A stretch of 64,000 bases of DNA, taken from assembly GCA_008921705.1 (NCBI GenBank), contig VFFE01007078.1, positions 939,714 to 1,003,713 of the forward strand, written 5' to 3'. Below, one piece after another: positions 36,603 to 49,230 of this stretch (position 1 is its first letter; each line of letters starts with the position of its first letter). Both the position numbers and the translations under genes were made by a program. The notes below the pieces were generated by a model. It ran no database searches. It was not told the origin of the DNA and worked only from the letters and a program-made list of their open reading frames with translations. This stretch comes from Burhinus oedicnemus (lineage: Eukaryota; Chordata; Aves; Charadriiformes; Burhinidae).

Positions 36603-37839
36603 CTGGGGAAAAACTGTCCCAAGGGTCAGTTGGTTCAACATCCATTGAAAGAAGGGAAACAGAAATGAAGAAGGCAGCCCAGACAGCTGCAAGGGACAAG
36701 CAGCAAGATGAAAATCATAAACCATGCTTTGTGAGGGACTCTTGTGTCTAAGTCTTATTCTTCATGATAAGCTGATTGTAGTTCTTTCCCGAGAGCATTC
36801 CTACCACACCTGAATTCAGAAGCAAATGTTCTGTTTTTTCCCTTTGACATTTGAACCAAATATATTAAACAGAACTTCTTGCTTAGATACAATATTGTGA
36901 TTAGTGAATGGACACAGAGTCAGGCTTTCAAAAACTGTAGTTTGGAAGAGGTACAGTAAATGCAACTAATATAGTTTTGTTAAACAAATGGAGATGTATG
37001 AAACCTCTGACTAATTCAAATTAATTCTTGTGCTGACAATGCTATATGTTTGTAAAGGTTTATGAATTTGTTTTTAGAGCTTGGAAGCCACCAACTGTTC
37101 CTCTCAAAGTCTGGCTATCTTTGTTCTGTGTCTGTACAGATGGAAAGATGAATTTTCCAACACATGATTTCTATTTTAACATTGAAGAAAACAGCTAAAT
37201 GGTATATAATTCAGTCCAGGAAATACATATACTTACAAAATTGCGGAAGTGCACTAAGCATATGTCTCAAATGGTAAGAAAACTAACTGATCCATTATTA
37301 ACGGTCCAATCCTTCTGTAAACATGCTGCATTTGATGCCCAAAGAAACAAGTTCAATAAAGAAATATATACCATCGCATGCTAAAAACACTGAAGTCAAA
37401 CTCAGAGAGATCCTTTCATGCATCATTTTTGATTGTCCTACTTTGCTCTGTCAGGAACAGCAGCGACAGCTTAAGCGTTAAAGCTTTTTGACATTGCAAC
37501 AAACCAAACAAAGCCTAGTTGCGCATTTTGGAATTTATTTAATACCACCCACATCTAAAATATAAACAAAATAGGGAGTTTTCAGCGTTCTCAAACAATA
37601 GCAGCCACTGGGGACTGTTTCCAGAGATGATGTTTTCCTCATATAAGGATTCCTGCTAGTTGAGTAGAAAAAATATACTTGATAGCCAGCTCCAGCAGCC
37701 AGGCTGGCCAACACAATTATTGCACATTCTGTCAGCACATTTCCTCCCTTCAGCTTTACTTCTCCAATCTTTTTCAATATTGTTAAAATGAGCAATCATT
37801 CGTGATTCACACTCCCAAAAAAGGCAGAAACCAACAATT

Positions 37840-37995
37840 CCCAATGGCTATAAATTATTAATGCAATTGTGCCAATCACACAGAGCTTAGTGCTTTTAAA
37901 AATGGAATGAGATTATCTGCACAGTTATTTTCAATCAGATTCATCTCTTATTAGGGGGCATTATGCATATGGCTTGCTTTCAGAAAGCTATCTTC
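37840..37995. promoter_or_regulatory. Possible conserved non-coding element (speculative)
   Basis: AT-rich but not repetitive, with dense homeodomain/POU-like words: ATAAATTATTAATGC, TTATGCATATGG, GCCAATCAC and AATGAGATTATC. The clustering resembles vertebrate enhancer elements, but conservation cannot be seen from one sequence. Confidence 0.15.
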
Positions 37996-39601
37996 TTTAA
38001 AAAAGATTATTGCACAGTCATTTCTTGTGAAATACTATGCAAGCTCTACACTTAGATACCAAATCAATTTTTTGTTTCAGGAAATAATTATATGTAATGG
38101 GTATTTTCTTTTGTAGATCGACTGATTCTTTCCAATGTGAAAGCCTGTTCTGTTCTCAGTTGTTATTCCCATTCAAACTATCCCTGCTTTGAGTAGGTCC
38201 TGATTTACACCAGTCTAGCAAATATATAGGCAGACCTGGTGGCTGTGGTATAGCATTTTTTTGCTGCAATAGCTATAACAGTAATAGAAAAGTTTGTAAG
38301 ACTAACTGTGCAATGTATCTGTTAAAATATAGCTGGCTGTATGGCTGTCTCAAAAACTACAGGCTAGAAAATCTTCCTTTCTGGTACACAAACATCTAAA
38401 AAAATTGCAGTCAAAGGCAGTAGAGATTCAAAGGATTTAAGTATAAAGGTCAATTTTGTGGAATCCAGAAGGTGGTGAAGGAAATTATTTTCTTTGTACG
38501 TTCTCTCTGATGAATGCTGTTCAAATGTTTGATAGATTTTGGACTCTCTCCTGCCAGGGCCTGCACTGGAGGGAGTATGGAAGAGACTACATGAACTGGA
38601 GACAGAGGATGATTTTATATTTCCTGTTACATCTTGTAAGAGGTTTGTAAAATTGCCTTTGTAATCCCAACTCCATATGACATACTCAGATTATCCCAAC
38701 ATCACACCATGGTGTCTAGGACACATCAATACACTGAATGCAAAGAAGCTGCAACCAAATTCAGAGATGCCTCAAGTTGCAGGAGTAGAAAAGTTATTTT
38801 TCTATTCCCTTGAGTATGCCTGGCTAGCGAGGTGGAATCTGACCTGCATTATATTCAGATAGTTTGAGAGCTGAAATACTGAAATCACAAGGCTAAAGAT
38901 AGTGATTCAGAGCACATAACCACGTTCCATGTGATGGAACTTAGATATATTCTGAGTCAACAAAAACGTCAGAAGACTGGCACAACATGCTTAACTGCCT
39001 TACTTAGTCTAGGCCAAAAAGCAGCTCTCACTTTCTAAGACCCTTGCTTTTTGCTCTAAGCATTAGATTATTTTATCTCTTGCACTGATGGAAAATGTGA
39101 ACTTTAAAGCACTGAGCTGTCAAAATACTGCATCAGGATTTTGCTATATTATTTTACATATTTCAGCTCTGTAATTCAAGTACTGGCAATCATCATATTG
39201 AACACATCTTCTACAATATGGAGAACTGTCTGATTCTTGCGGTCATATGCCACAGTGCCATTTAACAACATGTATTCCCATCTGTGAATTTGCTTTCTGG
39301 CATTTGGCTTGTACTTTATTTTTCCCATCTAAAAGTCTGGCAATAGTTTCTCACTATTATTCTGATAAGACTGTAGGTCAAACTCATTCCACTGTGAATG
39401 TGCATTTGTACTTGCAGAGAGTGAGTGATTGATTGGTATCAGGCAGAAGTGACTTCTCCTGTTACATTTCTGGCATGTTATTCTGTGGTTAATCAGTTCT
39501 ACTGAGTGTCAGTCAAACCTACCAGATGTGACTCTAATGGATAGCTGGTAGTTGCCTGATGTCTGTTTTGTCACTGATGTGGCTACAGTGCTCCTAAATG
39601 T

Positions 39602-39641
39602 AAAAAGAAAAAAAAAAAAAAGAAAAGAAAAAATAAAAAAG

Positions 39642-39685
<44 letters not shown>

Positions 39686-39724
39686 AAAAAAAAACCACAG
39701 AAAAAAAAGAAAGGAGAAAAAAGA
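39602..39724 (+). repeat. A-rich low-complexity tract with A42 core
   Basis: About 120 bp of A with scattered G, T and C, with a pure A42 core at 39642-39683. It encodes only poly-lysine-like frames, which should not be annotated as a gene. Confidence 0.95.
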
Positions 39725-39833
39725 GCATATAGCTTAGCAAGTATAAGAAAGCTGTATTTAGAAAGTAGCTGTATTTGTATACGTCTACGTTTAAATATTC
39801 AGTCAGATGATTTTTTCAATATTAATTACTCAC

Positions 39834-39902
39834 AGGACTATCTGTCCTTGTTTAATCAGGCAAGATTCAAGCAAAACAGTACCTGGGATTTTTTGGTATG
39901 TC
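39834..39902 (-). other. Candidate coding exon, 69 bp
   Basis: The acceptor is very strong (AACACTCTTTTACTCCCCACAG) and the donor good (CCT|GTGAGTAATT), both on the minus strand. One frame is open from end to end: one base, then 22 codons including YQKIPGTVLLESCLIKQGQI, then two bases. The other two frames contain stops. An internal CCCAG|GTACTG could act as an alternative donor and give a 20-bp exon. The protein is not recognised. Confidence 0.25.
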
Positions 39903-40977
39903 CTGTGGGGAGTAAAAGAGTGTTATTATTAATTTAGTTATTTAAATGCTTAGCAGTTCTGGAACACATGCATTATGAATAACCTTCACCAAAAACACCA
40001 CAGAAATTTGTATCACGACTATGCCTTTTAGGCTGAAGCAGAGTCCCATTGAAGTAAACACTGTCATGAAAACAGAAAGGAAGATTGTTCTCTCCCAAAA
40101 GGAGCTTAAAAGTCAGTCATAGTGAAGGACTGAGTTTCTTTTCATTTAATTAAAAACCATAAATCCATCCAGTTTTAGATCCAATATGAGTCAAAGACTG
40201 CAACTTGAAATATCCCAAGATTCCTTTTCCATTCTGGTTTACACCTGAGGCTGGCCCTGGAATTACCAGATATTTGACAGCCAGCAGACTGGAACTTCCA
40301 GCTCATATTTATGACAGATGTGGTTAGATTAATCAAATTGCAGACATTTAAGTATAGGTCTATTTATTCAAATATAATCTTTAGCAATTTCGCATCCCAT
40401 TCCACTGGATCTAAACTTTATTTATGGATCTGAACAGACCTGATACAAATTTTTAACAAAAGGTCAATTATTTCATTGTTGTTTAAGATTGTAGTATATT
40501 GATGTTTTACTTACCATATAAACAAACTTCCATTGTGTATTTGCCAAGCCTTTCAGTAGCAGTTAGATCTGCTGCCTGCACAGTTCACTTATTCTCTTCA
40601 TTCATTAGCTTCAGTAATATTATTTGTTTCAGCAGGATTTGGCTTCAGAAAATCTACCCGTCATTTGAAAATAAAAGTAAAATGTGTAACAGTTGCAGCC
40701 AAACTCTGTTCATCCTATTCAGCTTTACTAGAATCAACAAGATCACCTAAGTGAGTGCAGCACTAGTCCTGCTTGTTACGGAGTAGAGCTGAGTCGTGGA
40801 ATGAAACAACTTGTATGTCCTGAGGCCACTCAGAGGGCAAATGTTGAGACTACCTCCACATTTTACAGTTTTAAAGTATTAAAAACATTTTTGGAATAAA
40901 TAACTCTCAAAGTTCAGATTGAACTTGGTACATAAGGTTTCAGGAATTGCTATAAATAGCCATTTTTGTTTTCTGGC

Positions 40978-40998
40978 TTTTTTTTTTTTTCTTTTTTT
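40978..40998 (+). repeat. Interrupted poly-T tract
   Basis: T13-C-T7, simple sequence. Confidence 0.85.
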
Positions 40999-41865
40999 AG
41001 ACCTGATTTTTAATATGGTAGAATTGATTAACGACAGTTTCTGAAACAGAAATTCAGGCCAAAATTGAATTCTTTTGGAAATTCCAGGTTATGTTCTTGT
41101 CCTAATGTAAATCTATAGCTGCTGATGGCTGACAAAATTTATCTTCAAATCTATTCCTAATTTGGAGATTAAAATGATGTACATGATGTCTAATGGAGAA
41201 CATCAGGAAGGCAGTTTTTCTATGTGACAACTTAGAAGATTCTTTAAATTTTGTTTTTTAAGCAAACTGTAACTTTAATCAAGGATGAATATAAACCTTG
41301 CAATGAAAATGGAGATGGTAATTGTGCTTCATTTTGATCACGCAGAGAACAGGACCCTTTCTCTTCTGACACCTTAGGAAACATGGATATACATCCAATG
41401 CAAAGCACAAATTGACCTTAATTCACTGACCTAAAACATTTATATGCCTTTGTCGCTTTTAATTTTCAGTGAAAATTACATAGTATCTTAAACACACCAC
41501 CAAACAGAATTGTGGTGTTTTTACATTTTATTAGTAGGTCAAGAATATGTCAAGATCATAGTCATTAGTCCTAAAGCTGTTGTTCTACAGAAGCATATTT
41601 CATAAACTAGAAGTGAACTTGGATTTTTGGCACTTTTCTAATTGGTGCAAGTGTTTTCCTTTTCACATTGCTGAGATATCATTTAAAAATCATATGTTAA
41701 AGAAGAATTCTGAGGAAAAAAGGCTACCCTTATCTTCATCGTGTCTTCCTTAAGCTATATTAATGATACTGATAAATGTAGAGAAATTATGAATTATTCT
41801 AAGGACTCAGAATTCAGCAGATATTATTTTTACAGCTTCTTATACACTTAATATGCGTAAATGTA

Positions 41866-41885
41866 TGTGTGTGTGTGTATATATG
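41866..41885 (+). repeat. Compound (TG)n(TA)n microsatellite
   Basis: TG repeats pass directly into TATATA, preceded by ATGTA. A short compound microsatellite. Confidence 0.85.
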
Positions 41886-41913
41886 CATACAACACACTCC
41901 ACATTTTTTTTAC

Positions 41914-41972
41914 CTGTAACTTCCTTGCACCATAAACAGACAAGTCATGATGAGCTGTAGCTTTAATAATTC
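41914..41972 (-). other. Candidate coding exon, 59 bp
   Basis: Minus-strand acceptor TTTCTGTGCTATATTTGCTTACAAG and donor TACAG|GTAAAAAAA bound a frame encoding IIKATAHHDLSVYGARKLQ, ending on a codon boundary. The frame is open further upstream as well. A candidate at 40515-40575 (donor TATG|GTAAGTAAAA, peptide AADLTATERLGKYTMEVCLY) would follow in phase but has a poor acceptor. Confidence 0.18.
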
Positions 41973-44561
41973 CTTGTAAGCAAATATAGCACAGAAATTT
42001 GGCAAGGAGAATACCGGATGTAGATAATGTTGATAATGCCAAGAAAAAGGATCTAGAAGTGATTTTAGAAAAAAGAGCAGTTTGTCAGTAGGGGTATTTA
42101 TAGTACTGGAAGCACAGAAGAAACATGAAGCTAAACTTAGGAAGTGAAAGGGACCAATTAAGGAGAGGTAAGGGAAATACTGCGGTTATAACTGAGTCTC
42201 TCACAAAGGCTATGATCACCTTTATAATGTGCATAGCAATGCTCTCTTATATGTGCTAGAAAAATGGAGCACTGAACAGGAGAATTTTACACTGCATAAG
42301 CCTCTATAAATGGGCTAAACAAAACATCACAAAGCTGGCTTCATCCCGTTATGGATTCAGGGAAACCATGCTTCCACTCTGTTTATCAATTTACCCATCC
42401 CTGCCTATGCTGTAACAGCATTTCTACAGAACTTAATTAACTGGCACCTGTAAAGTACTGCAAAGTTAATATTGAAGCAGCTAAGTAAGTGCAAACTTTT
42501 ACTATTTTTAATATGGACACCTCCTCTAAAAGCAGTGAAGAAACAACAAACACAAACCCCATAGTTTTAATTGGGGTCTCTCTTAATTCAAAATCTGGAA
42601 AGAAAAAAAATAAGTGAAGAGATGAAGCATAAAAGAGAGTGGTAAGCGTTTTGTACTGTACATAATACTTCTCGAGTGCAACTAAAATACAAAGCAGGAA
42701 GAACAGCAAGTTCTAGAAATAGAATATAAAGGGCTGCAAGTGCTTGTCTGTCAAACCAATTCCCTTCATATTAGTGTTAGGAAAACTTTTTTATGTTCTC
42801 TGATGAGGTCATTACCAGTAAACAGGTCTGCAGAAGCGACAGAAGTTTGCTGTGAGGAACTGCGCAGTGTCTGTCGCACCGCTCTGGGCAGCGCTGGCAC
42901 TGCATGAGGGCCAGGGCCAGATCCTTTACTGGAGTACGCCACTTAGACGGATCTGCTCTGGTCTTCATAGGGAAGGGCACCATTACAACAGAATATCTAG
43001 TAAACATGTAAGAGGATATTAACAGGATGTATCTGCAGGAGAACAAGAAAGATACTCTCTCAGTAATATTGTCTCAGCCAGTGACAAGTATATATGTAGG
43101 CTCCCAGACAAATATGCTGTAAGACAGCTACACTCTATAGTGCAGAATCACTGTGCTGGTTTAAGACTCGGTCCTTAATGGCTTTCTGACAAACCTTTGG
43201 TTGTAGCTTCAGCAGCAAGCAGGCATGCCCTTTCAAATTGCCACTTTATTTTTAACATCTTTATTGTAAGCTCCTAGGAGTATGCTGTTCACACACATTT
43301 TTTTCCTATGTATACGTTCTCATCACACAAACAACAACTTGCTCTAACAACTGCCTTTGAGCACCTTCAAACCACCTGTCACATCTTTTTTTCCTTCCTG
43401 GCCAGTTGATCAAGTAGAGGAACTTAAGCTATTTTTGTTGGATCCGCAATATTAATAACAAGATTTCAAAACATGTCTAAGGCTGGTACTGAGGAAATGT
43501 ATAACTGAGGTTGACTTATTTCACAAACCTGTCCAATGATTTGGTCACTGCATTTATGTCAATATCTCCAGAAAGCTGGTGGACTCCTATATCAGAGAAG
43601 ATACAGATGCTTTTATAGATCCACAACTGTTTTGTTCCTTAGGATGCTCTGGGTTTATCACAAGGTCAGAAAGACAGGATAAAACCTTCCCACAACGAAA
43701 GAAAGCTGTTAGGCTGTGTGGTAATGCTGCCAATGCAGTGTCACTTCGGCAGTGCCTTTTAAGTGCTTTTTATGCTTTTTATGTACTCCATGTTTGCCAG
43801 GCTGCACTCTGATCAATCCCACTTGTTATAGCTGGTAATGCACTTTCTTATAATCTCTCAAATTACATGTAAAAGGGACTGGGTGCTGGGGGATTGGGTG
43901 GGTTGAACTGTTGGCCTTGAATATTGCACAAAAGAGCCTGCTGCGCGAGTTGCAGGTCACAAAGTAGGAATGTTGAAAAGTTGTATTGCAAGTATGAAAG
44001 TATGAGCAAGGAATTTCTTAATCTAATATTCAAAACTGTTCAGCCTTATCACGTTTATGGCTAAAACTTCTTTTAGGTCTACCAGTCTAACCATTGAACC
44101 AGATAGGAGGTTTGCTGTTGACTAATCCCAGGTACCAGTAGGAGCATACCACAAATCTGTCTCAAGGTGTGTCTTGTAGTAAAATGCAATTAAGTTATAA
44201 CAAATACAGTTTTTTATTATGTTCTCACTACAGTTAAGGACACTGAATGATAGCATTTGCCTTAGAGGTGATGTGTTTTTCATTCATTATCTTGTGGAAG
44301 AACTAAAGTGGCTTATAAGTCTCCTGGCCTGGCTGCTTAGCACTAGTTTTTACCACATTTGCTTCTCTACAACACAGTTCTAGCAAACTTAGATACAATT
44401 ATAAATCTTGATGTAGCTACGTACTAACCCCTTCCAATCATTCAGGTCATCCCCTCTACTCCTCCACACACCATCTTCATCATACATGAGCATGAGTAAC
44501 ATTTCTAAGTGTCATTTGGATTACTATGAAGGCCTACTAGTAAGAAGACAATGCTTGCACT

Positions 44562-44605
44562 TAATAAATAAATAAATAAATAGATAAATAAATAAATAAA
44601 TAAAA
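44562..44605 (+). repeat. (TAAA)n tetranucleotide microsatellite
   Basis: About eleven TAAA units with a single TAGA interruption at 44581-44584. Likely length-polymorphic. Confidence 0.95.
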
Positions 44606-45610
44606 ATCGCATACACTCGACAACGTTATACCCTTGCCCAAAATTAATTAGATGTTGGTCGAAGAAACAAAACTCCAATAAAAGATGAAAAATGAAACAC
44701 AACACTGCAAGATTTTTCATCTGCACTAACAAACAGCAAAATATATGATTCTGGGGTTTTCTCCACTCCTAGGACCAGTGTTTTTTAGATTTGTTGATTT
44801 TCAGATTACAGAAATAAAATAGAAATGAAAAATAACACAGAAAACATACACATCGGCTGCATCTTTTGGAGTGTCCAAGCACGGAAACAAGCATCCAGAT
44901 GCTCTGCTCACATCTTAATTAATGATAATTAGTTGGTAATCTGAAATCTTTAAAGTATCACATATGACAAAAAATTAATTCCACTTTGTGACTGTTCTCT
45001 AACTGCTTACTTAGACTGATTAAAACCAAAAATCAAAAATCTTTCAGCTGCCTAGGTAACACATCTTCTGATGTTCCTTGCTAAATTTTTAGATATTTCT
45101 CAAGAGGCCTTGTGTAATTAAAGAGGTTTTAATCACTAGGATCCGGTAGCAAAGGAAGGCCGTTAATGATGTGCCAGAGTGTGCTCGGTACTAGATAGAA
45201 TATAAAGGAAGCTACGGATTTTCCTCAGGGTTGTTCCCTTCTGCACACACAGACTATCTGGCCTAGCAATGCAGGCAGCTCTGGATAAGCTGCAGAAATA
45301 ATATCACAGTCTACAAGTTTTCCTCTTTTGATAAATAAATGACTGACCGCTAGATCACATCTCCTGCTGTCTATTCAGCTGTATGTTAGCACCCTATGTC
45401 ACTAAGCACCTGGCCATTATTGCCACAGCATCAGGCTGCTTCACAATCATTCATGGATTTCTTTCTCATAACTTATACCCCATTTAACAAGACATTATTC
45501 CTTATTTCCAGTTGGAGAATTGCAGTGGCAAAAAGTCTGTGATTAAACTGGAGATTCAGTTCCTGCCTCCCAGGCTCAGTCCACAATGCTGGTCTCTGGT
45601 CCATCCCTAC

Positions 45611-45733
45611 CTGGTTTCCTCTTCTGCTGTAGGGAGAGGACAGCATGTAGGAGTACTCCATTGCTGAGATGAACCGGAGAGGGTTGCTCTCAAAACATTC
45701 TGCAGTAAGGTTTTTCCACAGTGCTGCCACCTC
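45611..45733 (-). other. Candidate coding exon, 123 bp
   Basis: Exactly 41 codons in phase 0, including LWKNLTAECFESNPLRFISA and ending SRRGNQ, before donor ACCAG|GTAGGGATGG on the minus strand. The acceptor (GATATGATTTAG) has a poor pyrimidine tract. A second frame is also open, so the reading is not certain. Confidence 0.2.
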
Positions 45734-46983
45734 CTAAATCATATCATTGCACAGAACATTTTGTGAACCTTCTGTACGAGGAAGAATTTGCAATCACCTG
45801 CAGCACACGAACATACAAATAAAATTTATTTCATCTGTTTGGAATAGTGGTAATGTCTCAATCCCACAACTAAATACCACAAATCAAACAGGCAATTAAT
45901 CATATGTGGAGACCACACAGATGGAGCCCATCACATGCACCCACAACCACACACACAGAATCAGGAGGAGAGGAGACAAAGGATAACAGCACATAACTAC
46001 ACCCCAGATAAGTCCTAGACAGAGGTGGAACATAGTATAACACCCCTACGCTTTAGTACAGATATGTTGCACTGCAATCAGGGTTGCACTTTAAAATCAG
46101 CATGTAACATAGAACCTATGTGGAAATGAATTGACAGCACATTCGATGGAGTTTAGAGGAAAAATACAGTGGCTGCTGCTGAATTCCTAAGTCAGAGGCC
46201 TTGCCCTCTCCAAAGCTGGAAAGGATCCAGATATGGTGCTAGAATGAGAACAGAGAGCAGTTTATCCAGGATCCAAACCTCTTCCCAGTGAGGTTAATTG
46301 AAAAACTCCTGCCAGTTTAAGTGGACTTCAGGAAAACTGATTCCTGTTTTGTGGTTTTATCATATGTTTTCTTAGTTTTCATATCTATTACTTATATTCT
46401 AAATTATTTTAACCCCCTTGTTAGGCTGAAGGTATTATGTGCACTTGTGATGTTTGCAAGAGGCAAACCAGCCTGTTTCAACAGGTATATTACAAATCAC
46501 GTATTATTATTGGGTGAAGAAGTTCCATTAGCTTTTATGGGACAAAAACCTGTGAATGATAAGATATGAAATGCGCCCAAGAAGCTTATTACCTCTTGCA
46601 GAAGGCAGGTAGTGGTATAGATAGCTACAGCTCTCTCCAGTTGGGTAAAGCATGAGTTTCACCACTATTTAAGTCCTTGGCCTTTGCACATCAGATAGGT
46701 ATGTTCTGCAACCCACACAAGTTTCTAACCAAAGCCTGAGTTCAGTATGTGTGCAATATTTCTGAGTCCCAAAAGACACCACAACATTTGGTAGAGCCAA
46801 ACATCTTGCTTAATTCATTATTCACTGTTTAAAATTTTGTCAGAATTCCAGGCATGAAGTGAAAGAATAAAAAAAGTAAGATAAAGAAGTTAAGCAATCA
46901 CACACCATCATCAACAACATAAATAAATCAGAAAGCCCATATGCTGAAATTCATGAATCCAAATTACATGACGAAAAACTTAC

Positions 46984-47160
46984 ACGTAACTGAAATAGCA
47001 CAAAACCCAGGATAAAAGCATAAAAGGGGCACATTTCCAGTGAGTAATTGCCGCAACTAGTAATGCCAGTAACTGCATGTTTTTTCTATGAACATGTAGC
47101 TTTATCAAGTGTGACAGTAAACATCCCTTCCTGATGCTTCCCGTAAACTTTTGCATCCCC
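46984..47160 (-). other. Candidate exon, 177 bp, strong splice sites, uncertain frame
   Basis: This has the best pair of splice sites in the window: acceptor CCTCATCACCACTGTGTTTCCAG and donor ACGT|GTAAGTTTTT on the minus strand, at a typical exon length. The frame starting after one base is open throughout (for example GMQKFTGSIRKGCLLSHL). The phase-0 frame, which would join the candidate at 45611-45733, reads GDAKVYGKHQEGMFTVTLDK but meets one TAG at 47086-47088, after which it is open to the donor. It could be a coding exon in the open frame, a damaged exon, a non-coding exon or chance. Confidence 0.25.
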
Positions 47161-47943
47161 CTGGAAACACAGTGGTGATGAGGGATACACAAAAAGCTTT
47201 GCTGTCAAAGCTCCCAACCAAACCCTACAATTTATGTAGCAAACTATGTGCTTTTCCCCTCACAAGACCACTGAATCAAGAGAAAATTCAGTCTTTTCCA
47301 TAAGTCCTTGAACTCCAGGAGCTCCAGAACAGGACTGGTAGAGCACCGGGCATCGCTGTTTTGACCTGGGGGCAAGGGCTGCATTTGCCCTTAGTCAAAA
47401 GCTCTTTGACAAGTCTTTTGCAGTCTGCACAAAGAGCCAAGCAGCTTTGTAGCTTTGGCAACCCAGCTTTAGTCTTTCTTTGTCTTAAATCAGTGACAAA
47501 GTGCAAAAGCACCACTCTTGCTTTTTCTTTTAACAGATTTTATAGACTTAAAGTTGTAAACCTGATTTTAGCTGCATAAGGATACTTGGCAGGTATTACA
47601 GGAGTCTAAGAAGAAGCCTGAACCTGCAAATGGCAGACCAAAAGCATCCACTTCGAGGCAATGGGAAGATGTGGAAGCTTAAGGGTACAGGTCATCTATC
47701 TAGGAGTTGCAGCAGAAGTTGCCCCTGTATAATGGGCTGTAGCCACCAAACAAAAAGGCATTGCTATTGCTGTAAGGTAGAATTAGAAAATGAAACTACA
47801 AGGCTTTCTCAGCAAAGATGTGTACCATTGATTTGATCAAAGTACAAAGGATTCACAACTCTTCTCAAATTCAAAATACAGCCAGTTGCAAATCGTGAAA
47901 GTGCACTTTGCTATCACAGTTTATACAAACCTTCAAATCCTCA

Positions 47944-47999
47944 CTGAAAGGATACAAAACTTCATTGGGAAGTATCCTCCTCTGAAAGGATACAAAACT
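47944..47999 (+). repeat. 18-bp direct repeat, 38-bp period
   Basis: CTGAAAGGATACAAAACT occurs at 47944-47961 and again at 47982-47999, perfectly conserved. Confidence 0.9.
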
Positions 48000-49230
48000 C
48001 ACGATACCGGTTTTTATATACTTATTTAAAGTTTTGCAAGGAAAACCCTACTTATTAATTGCTCTGTACTGTCACTGAATAAGGTTTTAGCATACCAGTC
48101 CTAGGGAAATAAGATTTTAATAATAAATTGGTTATACAATACAGAAGTTTTATATATTGAAAATGTCATCTGTCACAAATGTTAGGTTTCGTTGTTATCT
48201 AAAGAGACTGGCTAAAATTAGTGGTACAGTATTAATAGTGCCACAAAGTTGGAAACAGTAGGTAGGAAAAACACAAGAGAAAACAGGATGTTATCAGAAA
48301 CCTTCAGGTTAGAAACCTGTCTCTGAATTCCTAAATGTGTGATTAGAAGAGTTATATAACAGGGTTAAAACTCAATAAACAAAGCCTGTCTGCTGTCTGC
48401 TCAGGAAGCCAGAATTAGACCATTTGTTTCCTGTAAGGAGGAATGTTTAAAGTTATTTCTCTGTCAATGGTAAAATTATGAATAAATCTAATGAAAAATA
48501 TAGACTCTGTGGGAGTAAAGAATGTGCTTGGCTATAACTTCACTTTTGTTTAACTACAGAAGTATTGCTAGTTAAATGTTCTTCTGTCTTAAAATATCGT
48601 GTCTGGTAAGATAGCTCTCTATTCTAATCACCCACAGAGCAGGAAAAAAAGAAGTGGGGCACTGAAAACAAACATCTTCCTGGTAGTCTAACCGCCTTCA
48701 TTTGATGAAAACCTCTAGAAAAGAAAATCAGCTTTAGCCAGCTTAATGGTAGCCTAGATAGCTGTTAATGACCTGTGGTAAAACTACCTGTATTAAGGGA
48801 AAAGTGTAAAGCTTTTAAAAAAGTTACCAGAGGTCATAACGTACATTTACAGCATTCTCTTTTTTAAAGTGAGTGAAAATAAGGGTCATGGATAGCTCAC
48901 ACAAGCAATATTCAATCTTTTAAATACTTCCCTAACTGCAGAACGTGGCCACTTCTGTTGTTTAAACACTGAGTGTTCAAACGGCATTGTGTGTATTGGA
49001 TGAAAGGTACTATTTTATTTCTACCTCTTTCTTCTATGCACATAATCTGAAGAAGTCCAAGAGCATACTCAAATTTCTCAGTCTGGAAATGAGTTTTGTA
49101 GAAAACACAGCCATCCTGACAATGGACAGGCCCATTATAAGAGGCATAGTAAGTCTGGTCTCTCCTTGGTTATTGTTCCTTACGAAGAAGGGAGAGAAGC
49201 TGCTGACCGGGGAAGAGGCAGTGAACAAAA

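Noticed and set aside
39552..39737. Lysine-rich ORF
   Set aside because: Entirely produced by the A-rich tract.
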